A stretch of 64,000 nucleotides of DNA from Ferrovibrio sp046297895 (GTDB taxonomy: Bacteria; Pseudomonadota; Alphaproteobacteria; Ferrovibrionales; Ferrovibrionaceae), in the NCBI RefSeq assembly GCF_046297895.1, contig NZ_JBKBHC010000008.1, forward strand, positions 1 through 64,000, given 5' to 3'. How positions within the stretch are numbered: the first letter of the stretch is position 1; the number at the start of each line of letters is the position of its first letter. Below are positions 42,691-51,263 of the stretch, piece by piece. The position numbers were made by a program, and so were the translations under genes. The notes beneath the pieces are model-generated. The model worked only from the letters and a program-made list of their open reading frames with translations. It was not told the origin of the DNA and did no database searches.

Positions 42691-43929
42691 ATGTCCCATG
42701 ACACCCCGCTGATCACCATGCTGGCCCTGGCATTCGTGATCGCGTTTGCCTTCGGCATGATCGCCCAGAAGTTCCGCCTGTCCCCCCTGGTCGGATACCT
42801 GCTGGCCGGAATCCTGGTCGGGCCGCACACTCCCGGCTATGTCGCCGATTCGGTGCTGGCTCAGCAGCTGGCCGAGATCGGCGTGATCCTGCTGATGTTC
42901 GGCGTCGGCCTGCATTTCACGCCGTCCGACCTGATGCGGGTGCGCTGGATCGCGATACCCGGCGCGCTGGCGCAGATCGGCGTGGCCACCCTGCTCGGCT
43001 TTGGCCTGGCCCAGTTCTTCGGCTGGGGGCTGGGCGGCGGACTGGTCTTCGGCCTGGCACTCTCCGTCGCCAGCACCGTCGTTCTGCTGCGCGCGCTGGA
43101 AAGCCGCGGCGAAGTCGACAGCGATCTGGGCCGCATCGCAGTGGGCTGGCTGCTGGTGGAAGACATCTTCATGATCGCGGCGCTGCTGCTGCTGCCGCCG
43201 CTCGCCGATATCCTGGGCGGACGCAGCGATGGCAGCGGGAATATTCTGACCTCACTGCTGCTCACCGCCGTGAAGGTGGCGGCTTTCGCTGCCCTGGCGC
43301 TGATCGTCGGTAAGCGCGTCATCCCCTGGCTGCTGCAGCATGTGGCCGAGACCGGCTCGCGCGAACTGTTCACCCTGGCCGTGCTGGCCTGCGCGCTCGG
43401 CATCGCATGCGGCGCGGCCCTGCTGTTCGATGTGTCCTTTGCGCTTGGCGCCTTCTTCGCCGGCGTGATCATGAACGAGTCCGATCTCAGCCACGATGCC
43501 GCCCAGCGTTCGCTGCCGTTTCAGGATGCTTTCGCGGTGATGTTCTTCGTCTCGGTCGGCATGCTGTTCGATCCGCGCATCGTTTTTGAGGCGCCGCTGG
43601 CCCTGCTGGGCGTCCTGTTCATTATCCTGATCGGCAAGTCGCTGGCGGCCTTCATGATCGTGCTGGCTTTCCGCCACCCGCTGCCGACCGCACTGACGGT
43701 TTCCGTCAGCCTAGCGCAGATCGGCGAATTCTCCTTCATCCTGGCTGGCCTTGGCGTCTCGCTCGGATTGCTGCCCGAAGAGGGCCGCGACCTGGTGCTG
43801 GCCGGTGCGCTGCTGTCGATCGCCTTCAATCCCCTGCTGTTCCGCGCATTGGAGCCCGCCGAAGCCTGGCTGCGGGCGCGGCCAGACCTGCTGCGACGGC
43901 TGGGCGCGAAAGACGGCGGTGAGGTTTAA
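42691..43929 (+). CDS. CPA2-family cation/proton antiporter
   Basis: A 412-residue membrane protein with about 12 hydrophobic segments, of the Kef/YbaL monovalent cation:proton antiporter-2 family. Visible motifs are LSPLVGYLLAGILVGPHTPGY, GVILLMFGVGLHF and DVSFALGAFFAGVIMNESDLSH. Kef/YbaL proteins normally continue into a cytoplasmic NAD-binding RCK/TrkA-N domain of about 130-200 residues; this one stops right after the last membrane segment, so it lacks that regulatory part. It ends in a four-base overlap with the opposing DUF3306 gene. Ion specificity is unknown. Confidence 0.9.
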   Translation: MSHDTPLITMLALAFVIAFAFGMIAQKFRLSPLVGYLLAGILVGPHTPGYVADSVLAQQLAEIGVILLMFGVGLHFTPSDLMRVRWIAIPGALAQIGVATLLGFGLAQFFGWGLGGGLVFGLALSVASTVVLLRALESRGEVDSDLGRIAVGWLLVEDIFMIAALLLLPPLADILGGRSDGSGNILTSLLLTAVKVAAFAALALIVGKRVIPWLLQHVAETGSRELFTLAVLACALGIACGAALLFDVSFALGAFFAGVIMNESDLSHDAAQRSLPFQDAFAVMFFVSVGMLFDPRIVFEAPLALLGVLFIILIGKSLAAFMIVLAFRHPLPTALTVSVSLAQIGEFSFILAGLGVSLGLLPEEGRDLVLAGALLSIAFNPLLFRALEPAEAWLRARPDLLRRLGAKDGGEV

Positions 43930-44573
43930 CCGGGCAGGGCGCCGCCATGGCGGCGGCGCGGCGGCGTGTAGACCGCCGCCGGTTCATTCGATGCGGCCTG
44001 CTCAATGTCCGGTACTTCGGCAAGCTGCTCTTCTGCCGGCGCTTCGATCAGCCGTTGCGGCTCATGCTCCGCCTCCTGTTCCGATCCGGGTGAACCAGGC
44101 GCGGGCGAACCGGGCGCGGGCGACACGGACTCGCTCGCGGGCGTTTTCGGCAGACTGCCTTCGAAGACATTCTTCACGTATTTTGCAATGTCGTCGGTGG
44201 GCAGCATCTCGCCATAGCCCGGGGCGGTGAAGTCCCAGTTGTATTCGACCAGCGGTTCGTAATTCACCACGCTGGGTTCGACCAGCCACAGCTTGCGCAA
44301 CGCAGCCGCGCGCAAGGCCGGCGGCACGCCCTTTTTGAGGAAAATGCTGAAGTCGCTGGACTCGGTAAGGCTTTCGATCGGCGGCAAGCTGGCCGGATCG
44401 ATCTCGGCTTCGGCTTCGCCGGCAGCCGCAGGCTCGGCTGCAGGGTCGGCTGGCGCCTCAAGCGGTTTCTCCTCGCGCGCGGCCGCCTTGCGACGCGACC
44501 AGCGCGACAGGAAACCACCCTGCCCGTCATCTGCGTTTTCGCTGTCTGGAGGAAGTTTGCTGTCGCGGGTCAT
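43926..44573 (-). CDS. DUF3306 protein
   Basis: A 215-residue protein matching DUF3306. After a charged N-terminus (GGFLSRWSRRKAAARE) and an Ala/Glu/Pro-rich linker comes the family core SLTESSDFSIFLKKGVPPALRAAALRKLWLVEPSVVNYEPLVEYNWDFTAPGYG, then a disordered Pro/Ser/Glu tail. No membrane segment. It is the last gene of the fdhD operon, 9 bp after DUF3305. DUF3305/DUF3306 travel with formate dehydrogenase genes, so a role in assembly is likely, but the activity is unknown. Confidence 0.9.
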   Translation of the reverse strand: MTRDSKLPPDSENADDGQGGFLSRWSRRKAAAREEKPLEAPADPAAEPAAAGEAEAEIDPASLPPIESLTESSDFSIFLKKGVPPALRAAALRKLWLVEPSVVNYEPLVEYNWDFTAPGYGEMLPTDDIAKYVKNVFEGSLPKTPASESVSPAPGSPAPGSPGSEQEAEHEPQRLIEAPAEEQLAEVPDIEQAASNEPAAVYTPPRRRHGGALPG

Positions 44574-44582
44574 CCGGCAGAC

Positions 44583-45131
44583 CTATTCATCCTCGGGCAT
44601 CTGGCGCAGCGGATCGGATTCGTAAAGTCGGGTTCGGCGGGCAAGCGCCTCGGGATCGGCACGATCGCGCTTGCGCTTGTAATGCTCCTTGGTCGGCGGA
44701 TGGCGGCGGACATAATCGGTCACCCAAGCCAGGATCGCATCGGGCATCGGCACGAAGTCCACGATATCGTCGCCGGTATCGTTATGCGCATGCGCCTCGC
44801 CGGGATCGACGGAGGCGCCATGCAGCTCGATACCCATTTCATCGGGGCTGTTGCGCAGGAATATCCATACCGCTGGCTGCGCGCTTTCGATGTTGTAGGC
44901 GTATGTTTCGCTCTCATGGCGATACAGCACCAGCTCGGCCGCGCCGGCATAGAACTGCGTCCAGCCCTCACCCTCGGCCAGCTTTGTCCAGGGTTTCGAA
45001 TCCGGCACGCCAGGCAGCACCTGGACCGGGCGCCAGCCGTAATCGATCCAGGGGTTGTCCAGCTTGCGGCGCTCCAGGATCACGCCGACCATGCGCGTCT
45101 CGGTTTCCGGCGGTCTGATCTCGCTGCCCAT
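44583..45131 (-). CDS. DUF3305 protein
   Basis: A 182-residue protein of family DUF3305. The core reads RMVGVILERRKLDNPWIDYGWRPVQVLP, LYRHESETYAYNIESAQPAVWIFLR and DIVDFVPMPDAILAWVTDYVRRHPPTKEHYKRKRDR. The start at 45131 lies two bases after the DUF6352 stop. An internal ATG at 45092 is an alternative. No signal or membrane segment is seen. It is part of the fdhD-mobA operon; role unknown. Confidence 0.9.
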   Translation of the reverse strand: MGSEIRPPETETRMVGVILERRKLDNPWIDYGWRPVQVLPGVPDSKPWTKLAEGEGWTQFYAGAAELVLYRHESETYAYNIESAQPAVWIFLRNSPDEMGIELHGASVDPGEAHAHNDTGDDIVDFVPMPDAILAWVTDYVRRHPPTKEHYKRKRDRADPEALARRTRLYESDPLRQMPEDE

Positions 45132-45133
45132 CT

Positions 45134-46159
45134 TCAGCTTCCCGAATTCAGCGGCAAGTTTATCACAAGATTCTGCGGCTTCATCCGCACCCGGCCCTGT
45201 CCGTCCATCGCCAGGCCCAGATAAACCGGCCGGCCGGCCACGCGGGGCAGCATCAGCGAGGGATCGCGGAATTCCAGGCGGAACAGGGCCAGGATCTGGC
45301 GCAGACGATCCTCCTCCACGCTCTGCCCCTCGTACAGTGCATTCATGATGCCGCTGGCCGTGACATCCAGCCCGACATGCCAGACCCAGCGTTCGTCGCG
45401 GATCGTCTGCACCGGCTGCACCTGCACGGCGGCCCCGGTGAGCCGCTCGACCCACAATTCGATCACACGGGCGAAGGCATCCTGGCCCGGCCGGGTGAAG
45501 CCGAAATCCAGCACGAAATCGTGGCGGTCGCTGCGCCCCCAGTATTCGGCCGCATTCTCCTTGGTCAGGATGTCCATGTCGACGCTGCGCAGGGCCGTGC
45601 CGGCCTGGGCCACCAATGCGCCGAGCGAGCCGAAACCGCCGCCGGCCGCCAGCATCTCAACCGTTTCCTCATCGGCCAGCAGGATGCGCCCCTCCTGCGT
45701 CGTGGCCTTCTGCACCCGGAAGAACAATTCGGCGGCCCGCAGGCGGAAGGCATCGCGGCTGCCATCCAGCAGATCGCGCAGGATGGCGGCAGCCAGATGG
45801 TCGATGAACAGGGCCGGCACCGGCGGTGCGTCGGGCCGGAACAGCGCGACATAGGCCGCTTCCACGCTGCCGGCCTGCAGCAGATGATCGCGGAAGCGCA
45901 GGAATATCGCGTAATTTTCGCGCGCATCGGCATCGGCCAGCGCCGCAAGTTCAGCCGCCGGCACGGCGCGCAGGGGCTGCTGCAGCAGATCGGCATGCAG
46001 CCCGCGCTCGGCGGCGCAGGCCTCGGGCGGCGGCAGCATTTCCGGCCGGCTCAGGTATGCCCGGATGAAATCCCCACCAGGCAGCAGGCGGCCGTCGTCG
46101 GCTCGGTCGAGCAGGTCGTACCCGCTGGCGATCCAGAAGGCGCTTGGCGTTTCAGCCAT
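45134..46159 (-). CDS. DUF6352 family protein
   Basis: A 341-residue soluble protein beginning MAETPSAFWIASGYDLLDR. It contains ILRDLLDGSRDAFRLRAAELFFRVQKATTQEGRILLADEETVEMLA and DMDILTKENAAEYWGRSDRHDFVLDFGFTRPGQ, the body of the DUF6352 family found in formate dehydrogenase accessory operons. No catalytic motif is evident. It overlaps the DUF6505 gene by eight bases and nearly abuts DUF3305, so the three are translated in series. Function unknown. Confidence 0.85.
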   Translation of the reverse strand: MAETPSAFWIASGYDLLDRADDGRLLPGGDFIRAYLSRPEMLPPPEACAAERGLHADLLQQPLRAVPAAELAALADADARENYAIFLRFRDHLLQAGSVEAAYVALFRPDAPPVPALFIDHLAAAILRDLLDGSRDAFRLRAAELFFRVQKATTQEGRILLADEETVEMLAAGGGFGSLGALVAQAGTALRSVDMDILTKENAAEYWGRSDRHDFVLDFGFTRPGQDAFARVIELWVERLTGAAVQVQPVQTIRDERWVWHVGLDVTASGIMNALYEGQSVEEDRLRQILALFRLEFRDPSLMLPRVAGRPVYLGLAMDGQGRVRMKPQNLVINLPLNSGS

Positions 46160-46628
46160 CGGGGGTGATCTCCCAGATTTTCGTGTGCAGCTTTTCTCCG
46201 GGCGGCGGCACGACGCGGAACTGCTCGCGGATTGCCTCGCCCTCGATGAAGCGGCTCAGGGATAGCAGCGTGTTGATCGGGTGCTCACACAGCGCGGCGG
46301 CGTAATCGACCTCCTCGCGCGCCGCGGCTTCGGCGCTGGCCTGATCCGGCGCGCCGTAATGATCGACCAGATGTTCCGCCAGCGCCGTGACAGTCGCTTC
46401 GTATTCTTCGGGCGTGATGGTCGCGACCGTCACCAGCGTGGACCTGCCGAAACTGCCCAGACCCAGAAAGCCGTTGGCAAACGCCTGGCGGTCCTGTCGG
46501 CCCAAAGCTTCCGGATCGGCATCGGCGAAGACGAAGGTTCCCGGCACCGCCCATTCGCCGGGCGCGGCGGCCCGCGGGAAGACCCGCGTGTCGGAGTCAT
46601 CGAAGCGGATGCAGCGCAGGAGCTTCAT
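46152..46628 (-). CDS. DUF6505 family protein
   Basis: A 158-residue protein: MKLLRCIRFDDSDTRVFPRAAAPGEWAVPG, then FANGFLGLGSFGRSTLVTVATITPEEYEATVTALAEHLVDHYG and EEVDYAAALCEHPINTLLSLSRF. It fits the small family, DUF6505, seen only in this operon context as far as I know. It overlaps the ligase-like gene (ATGA) and the DUF6352 gene. No known activity. Confidence 0.83.
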   Translation of the reverse strand: MKLLRCIRFDDSDTRVFPRAAAPGEWAVPGTFVFADADPEALGRQDRQAFANGFLGLGSFGRSTLVTVATITPEEYEATVTALAEHLVDHYGAPDQASAEAAAREEVDYAAALCEHPINTLLSLSRFIEGEAIREQFRVVPPPGEKLHTKIWEITPDG

Positions 46629-47350
46629 GACGGCTGGCTCGCCGGTTCGGGCAGCACCCAGCTGCGGTGGCGCAGGGCATCGCGCAGGCTGCGCCAGGTT
46701 TTCGTCGCGCCATCCCCCGCCCAGGCGTCGCCATTGGCTTCGATCTTCAGCGCCTTGTCGGCAAGTTCGTTCAGCAGCGCGCGGCGGACTGGCTCAAAGC
46801 CCTCTTCCTGCCAGCGGTCGAGCCAGAGCAGCAGGTGGCGTGCGAATGCCTCGACCAGTTGCGGCACGCCGATCTCGCCGCAGCCTTCCTCATGCAGGTT
46901 GGTATATTCCAGCTCGATGCCGGGCGCGTCGTCCGAGCGATCGCCGAACATCTGCACGGTGATGCCCAGCACCAGCCAGTCGGGCACGTCGGCCATGCCC
47001 TCTTTCTCGACCAGCGGCCCATGCGCCACTTGCAGGCCGCCGACGCAGGCTTCGTTCACCAGCAGCCGGTCGGGCCAATCGATGCTGGCCGGCGTTTCGG
47101 CCGGAGCCAGCGCGGCGAGGCCGTCATGCAGGCCTAGCAGTCCGACATAGGCGAGAGTCAGCGCCGGCTGGATCGGATCGAGCGGGCGCAGCACCAATGC
47201 GGCCTCGCAGCGATCCGGCCGGTCCACCATCAGCATCAGGCCATCCTCGGCCCCCTCGCCCGCGGCCTTGCAGGCCGTGTCGAAGGCATCCGACACGCAG
47301 AGTTTCAGCGTGTAGCCCGGCGGCAGCGCGGGCCAGTCGGCGGGATTCAT
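46625..47350 (-). CDS. Biotin/lipoate-protein ligase-like protein
   Basis: A 241-residue protein related to the BPL/LplA/LipB fold: MNPADWPALPPGYTLKLCVSDAFDTACKAAG at the start, SIDWPDRLLVNEACVGGLQVAHGP (the ligase-core WPND/K region, here WPDRLLVN) and VPDWLVLGITVQMFG. The GRGRxxR ATP-binding motif of real BirA/LplA enzymes is not apparent, so it may have lost ligase activity and become a binding protein. It overlaps mobA and DUF6505 by four bases each. Its place with fdhD/mobA points to formate dehydrogenase maturation, not to lipoylation. Confidence 0.83.
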   Translation of the reverse strand: MNPADWPALPPGYTLKLCVSDAFDTACKAAGEGAEDGLMLMVDRPDRCEAALVLRPLDPIQPALTLAYVGLLGLHDGLAALAPAETPASIDWPDRLLVNEACVGGLQVAHGPLVEKEGMADVPDWLVLGITVQMFGDRSDDAPGIELEYTNLHEEGCGEIGVPQLVEAFARHLLLWLDRWQEEGFEPVRRALLNELADKALKIEANGDAWAGDGATKTWRSLRDALRHRSWVLPEPASQPS

Positions 47351-47970
47351 GCCACATCTCCCAGTTGCGCCAGCAGGCGTTCGGCCTCGGCGATGTCGTC
47401 CGGCGTGTTGGCATTGAAAAAGGGATCGACCGGCTGGGCGGCGAACTCGACCTGCACCAGTCTGTGCCGCGCGGTCCAGCGATCCACCTTGCGGATGTCT
47501 TCCTCCACCATGGCCTTGCGCAGATCCTCATGCAGGCGCACGGGCCACAGGCCCACCACGGGGTAGGCCTGGCCTGCAGAGGTGGCGCAGGCGAGATCGG
47601 CGCCAGCCTGCTCCCGCGCCTGCGCCATGCGCGCCGCCAGGTCGCGCGGCAGGAACGGCCCGTCGCCCGGCACGGTGACGATGTCGGTGACATCGGGGCG
47701 ATTCTGTCTGGCCCAGGTCAGGCCCGCCAGCACGCCGGCCAGCGGCCCGGCGTAATCGGGGATGGGGTCGCCTGCAACGGGAAGTCCCCAATGCGCAAAC
47801 CGCTCCGGATCGCCATTGGCGTTCAGGATCACGCCATCCACCTGCGGGCCGAGACGTTCGATGATGCGATCCAGGATCGGCCGGCCAGCCAGCATCTGCA
47901 GGCTCTTGTCGCCGCCGCCCATCCGGCGGGCCAGGCCACCCGCCAGCACAACCCCCAGAATCCTGGCCAT
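47347..47970 (-). CDS. mobA: Molybdenum cofactor guanylyltransferase MobA
   Basis: MobA attaches GMP to Mo-molybdopterin, giving the guanine-dinucleotide cofactor required by bis-MGD enzymes such as formate dehydrogenase. The 207-residue protein shows the N-terminal nucleotide-binding LGVVLAGGLARRMGGGDKSLQMLAGRPI, ILNANGDPERFAHWGLPV, DYAGPLAGVLAGL and TVPGDGPFLPRDLA. The ATG lies on the last base of the fdhD stop. The GTPase helper mobB is 15 kb away, at 31670. Confidence 0.95.
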   Translation of the reverse strand: MARILGVVLAGGLARRMGGGDKSLQMLAGRPILDRIIERLGPQVDGVILNANGDPERFAHWGLPVAGDPIPDYAGPLAGVLAGLTWARQNRPDVTDIVTVPGDGPFLPRDLAARMAQAREQAGADLACATSAGQAYPVVGLWPVRLHEDLRKAMVEEDIRKVDRWTARHRLVQVEFAAQPVDPFFNANTPDDIAEAERLLAQLGDVA

Positions 47971-48860
47971 TATGCCGCCTCGTCGCCGCGGCTGCTTTTG
48001 CGCTGCAGCTTTGCGTCTTCCTCGCCCACCGCCTGCGGGTCGGCATCGAAGCGCAGGCGCTCGGCGCCGGAAAGCGCCACGAACCGCTTGCCCTTGGCGC
48101 GGCCGATCAGGGTCATGCCGATCTGGCGCGCGAGCTGCACGCCCCAGGCGGTGAAGCCCGAGCGGCTGATCAGGATCGGGATGCCCATCTGGGCCGTCTT
48201 GATTACCATTTCGGAGGTGAGCCGCCCGGTGGTGTACATCGTCTTGCCCTGCGGCGAGATGCCGTTGACCCGCATGTAGCCGGCGATCTTGTCGATGGCG
48301 TTATGGCGACCGACATCCTCCATGTAGATCAGCGGGCGGTCCGCTTCGCACAGCACGCAGCCATGGATGGCGCCGGCCTCCAGATACAGCGACGGCGCCA
48401 TGTTGATCTTCTTCGACAGGGCATAGATCCATGACGTGTGCAGCACGGCGGCGGGGTCGAGCCGCACGCTTTCCACCGCATCCATCATGTTGCCGAACAC
48501 CGTGCCCTGGGCGCAGCCCGAGGTCTGGGTCTTTTTCCTGAGCCGCTCTTCATAATCGGTCTGGCGCGCGGTGCGTACCACGATGGTCTCGATCTCGGGG
48601 TCGTAATCGATCGCCGTCACTTCGTCGTCGGGCAGCAGCATGCGCTGGTTGATCAGATAGCCCAAGGCCAGATAGTCGGGATAGTCGCCGATCGTCATCA
48701 TGGTGACGATCTCCTGTCCGTTCAGGAACAGGGTGAGTGGGCGCTCGACCGGCACCTTGGTCTCGACGGGCTTGCCGTCATGATCGATGCCCTGCACCGT
48801 CTCGGTGAGGGCGGGATTGGCGGGGTCCGGACGGACGAGGAATTCGGGCGGGCTGGTCAT
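47970..48860 (-). CDS. fdhD: Formate dehydrogenase accessory sulfurtransferase FdhD
   Basis: FdhD carries persulfide sulfur to the Mo-bis-MGD cofactor, activating formate dehydrogenase. The 296-residue protein has the family text LALGYLINQRMLL, SGCAQGTVFG (the single Cys region in this branch, where E. coli has CxxC), VLCEADRPLIYMEDVGRHNAIDKIAGY and YTTGRLTSEMVIKTAQMGIPILISRSGFTAWGVQLA. It is the first gene of the seven-gene operon to DUF3306. An ATG at 48860 is the start. Confidence 0.96.
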   Translation of the reverse strand: MTSPPEFLVRPDPANPALTETVQGIDHDGKPVETKVPVERPLTLFLNGQEIVTMMTIGDYPDYLALGYLINQRMLLPDDEVTAIDYDPEIETIVVRTARQTDYEERLRKKTQTSGCAQGTVFGNMMDAVESVRLDPAAVLHTSWIYALSKKINMAPSLYLEAGAIHGCVLCEADRPLIYMEDVGRHNAIDKIAGYMRVNGISPQGKTMYTTGRLTSEMVIKTAQMGIPILISRSGFTAWGVQLARQIGMTLIGRAKGKRFVALSGAERLRFDADPQAVGEEDAKLQRKSSRGDEAA

Positions 48861-48881
48861 GGCCCCTATATAGGGCAGGTT

Positions 48882-49313
48882 TCAGCCCGTGGCGATGTAT
48901 TGCCGCAGGGCCTCGGCTTCCATTTCGGTGGCCGCAATCCGGCGCTTGACCACGTCGCCGATGGAAATCATGCCGGCGAGGCGGCCGTTATCCACCACCG
49001 GCAGGTGGCGGATCCGCCGCTTGGTCATCAGGTGCATCACGTCCTGCACGGTGTCGTGGCTGGAGCAGACCATCACGTTCCGGGTCATGATGGTGTCGGC
49101 GCTCTGCTGCAGCAGGTCGGTGCCGATCATGGCCAGGCCGCGCACGATGTCGCGCTCGGACAAGATGCCCGCGATGCCGCCATCGGGGCGCAGCACCAGC
49201 ACGGCGCCGATGCCCTTGTCGGCGAGAAGCTGGCAGACGCTTTCGATGCTGTCTCCGGGCTTGACGCTGATCACGCCGCCCGTCTTTTCCTTCAGAATGG
49301 CTGCTACGGTCAT
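48882..49313 (-). CDS. CBS-domain pair protein
   Basis: A 143-residue protein consisting of two CBS domains: residues 7-60 (GGVISVKPGDSIESVCQLLADKGIGAVLVL..GILSERDIVRG) and 75-128 (MTRNVMVCSSHDTVQDVMHLMTKRRIRHLPVV..GMISIGDVVKRRI). CBS pairs bind adenine nucleotides and act as energy sensors. It stands alone with a spacing of 21 bp from fdhD on the same strand, so it may lead the operon, though no functional tie is shown. The regulated partner is unknown. Confidence 0.93.
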   Translation of the reverse strand: MTVAAILKEKTGGVISVKPGDSIESVCQLLADKGIGAVLVLRPDGGIAGILSERDIVRGLAMIGTDLLQQSADTIMTRNVMVCSSHDTVQDVMHLMTKRRIRHLPVVDNGRLAGMISIGDVVKRRIAATEMEAEALRQYIATG

Positions 49314-49803
49314 GGTGGTTTCCTCCGATTTTCTAGTGATTGGACAACCCGCGCGTTACGCAACCTCCTGGCGGCCGCCTCGGTTCCCGCGGGATGCGAA
49401 CATGAATACGCGTCCCGTGGGGCGAAGGGTCGACCGAAACACAATGAATCCGGAATGGCCGAATCTGGCCGGAAGGGCCGGTCCGCACCACTGTGCGTGA
49501 CTGGCGAGACTGGCGAAATCGCTGCGGGCGGCGAGGCTGTGACGGCCGATACCCATGCGCTCTCCCGATGCCGGCGCCGGAGGGACTCCAGAGGCGGTTT
49601 CCGCCGGGGCCGTAGCGCCAGTCTCCGCCAAGGCCGGGGCAATGACAAGACCGGCCTGCGGGGCAGGATAACTGCTTGAGGCTGCTTCGGCTTTTCAGGC
49701 TTGCCCGGCGCCGGGCGAAGCCTTGCGGGGGCGGACGGCTTCGGTTAAGGTCCGCGCCGCTTTCGACCCCCGGCCAGGCCGCGCGCCCGACCGGAACCTA
49801 TGC
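49314..49803. other. 490-bp intergenic region before tRNA-Ser
   Basis: No gene with family similarity or convincing coding character is seen here. Short open frames on both strands are the kind expected by chance at high GC. The region must hold the promoter for tRNA-Ser and for the leftward CBS gene. It contains several GC-rich short inverted repeats (for example around 49705-49725, GCCCGGCGCCGGGC-like). Confidence 0.6.
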
Positions 49804-49893
<90 letters not shown>

Positions 49894-50079
49894 ATATCCA
49901 TCCTAAGATATTGAAATTGTTTGTGGGCGGCTTCGCTGGCGCGCCCTACCCACAAATGTACCCGCGATTCAGTTGGCAATACCGTTATTGAGGAGACGGC
50001 TGCCATAGGGGAATCTGCTGTTCGCCGCCCCTCCATAGGCTATGGTCCATTCTACCAGCCGCAGAGAATAAGAGCACTT

Positions 50080-51258
50080 ATGTCGGACAAGCTTCCGGAT
50101 GATCAGCAAGAAGATGGTGAAGACGTTGCGCAGTCGAAACAATCGTCGGCGGTAATCACCGCGACCGATTGGACAGTTGAGACAATTCTCGAGCAGCTAC
50201 GCAAAGGGAATATCGAACTGAACCCTGACTTTCAGCGTCGAGAAGCGTGGAAAGTAAAACGTAAAAGCCAATTCATTGAATCACTCATCTTAGGCATTCC
50301 CGTCCCACAGATTGTTCTGGCCGAGCGGAAAAACAAGCGTGGCAGTTTCATAGTTATTGATGGCAAGCAACGTCTGCTAACTTTACGACAGTTCTGCTCC
50401 CCGGACGATACAGGAGCATTCAGACCGTTTGCGCTGACCGAGCTCGGAATCAGGAAGGATTTGGAAAAAGTTACATACTCCAAACTGTCTTCCGACCTTG
50501 CCTATGATGCTGACTATTCTGGATTTGAAAACGGAACGATTCGGACTGCAGTCATCCGCAATTGGCCAGACGAAAACTTCCTTTATACAGTCTTCTTGCG
50601 CCTGAACACGGGAAGCGTGCCTCTTTCGCCACAAGAACTTCGCCAAGCGTTACACCCTGGTGGCTTCTCAAAGTTTGTCGATGATTTCTCCATTGACAGC
50701 CAACTGCTTCGGCAAGCCTTAGGATTGTCTGCGCCGGACTTCCGAATGAGAGATGCCGAGCTCGTAATTCGTTTTTTCGCATTCAAGCAATTCCTGCCGA
50801 CTTACACTGGAAACTTGAAACCACTGCTTGATGCCACCACTGCTTATTACAATTCCATTTGGAACGACAACAAGGCTGAAGTAATTGGCAGAACACGAGA
50901 GTTGGAGCTCGCCCTCCAAACTACGATCACGATATTTGGCTCCGAGCACGCTTTCCGAAAATGGAACGGCAAAAGCTTCGAGCGCCCCCTGAATCGTGCT
51001 GTATTTGATATCATGGCGATGTATTTTAGCCGCGCCGATATAGCCGAAATCGCCCTCAAAAAGAGCGAAGCTGTCGTTAGCGGTTTTCAGAACTTGTGCG
51101 AAACTGACGCTACGTTCCGCGCAAGTATTGAAGGAACAACCAAAAGTATCGACGCAATTGGCACTCGACTGAACTCGTGGGGCAAAGCATTGCGCGATAT
51201 ACTCGGCATCCAGTTTCCTGTTGCCGAAATACGAAACGATAGAGTGCATCTAGAGTAG
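50080..51258 (+). CDS. DUF262 (ParB-like) protein
   Basis: A 392-residue DUF262 protein. The family is related to the GmrS/ParB nuclease fold and is common in phage-defence genes. Landmarks are NPDFQRREAW (48-57), IPVPQIVLAE, and DGKQRLLTLRQF with the conserved DGxQR at 94-98. The C-terminal half is helical, with no DUF1524 (HNH) nuclease domain, so it is not a complete GmrSD type IV restriction enzyme. The start at 50080 is preferred because the frame continuing upstream runs back through non-conserved sequence. It is 5 bp before a HEPN-domain gene, and the two form a unit. Confidence 0.85.
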   Translation: MSDKLPDDQQEDGEDVAQSKQSSAVITATDWTVETILEQLRKGNIELNPDFQRREAWKVKRKSQFIESLILGIPVPQIVLAERKNKRGSFIVIDGKQRLLTLRQFCSPDDTGAFRPFALTELGIRKDLEKVTYSKLSSDLAYDADYSGFENGTIRTAVIRNWPDENFLYTVFLRLNTGSVPLSPQELRQALHPGGFSKFVDDFSIDSQLLRQALGLSAPDFRMRDAELVIRFFAFKQFLPTYTGNLKPLLDATTAYYNSIWNDNKAEVIGRTRELELALQTTITIFGSEHAFRKWNGKSFERPLNRAVFDIMAMYFSRADIAEIALKKSEAVVSGFQNLCETDATFRASIEGTTKSIDAIGTRLNSWGKALRDILGIQFPVAEIRNDRVHLE

Positions 51259-51263
51259 TTTCG

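Noticed and set aside
48438..49679. Rightward open frame of 413 codons
   Set aside because: It covers fdhD and the CBS gene on the other strand and continues into noncoding DNA with no conserved motif.
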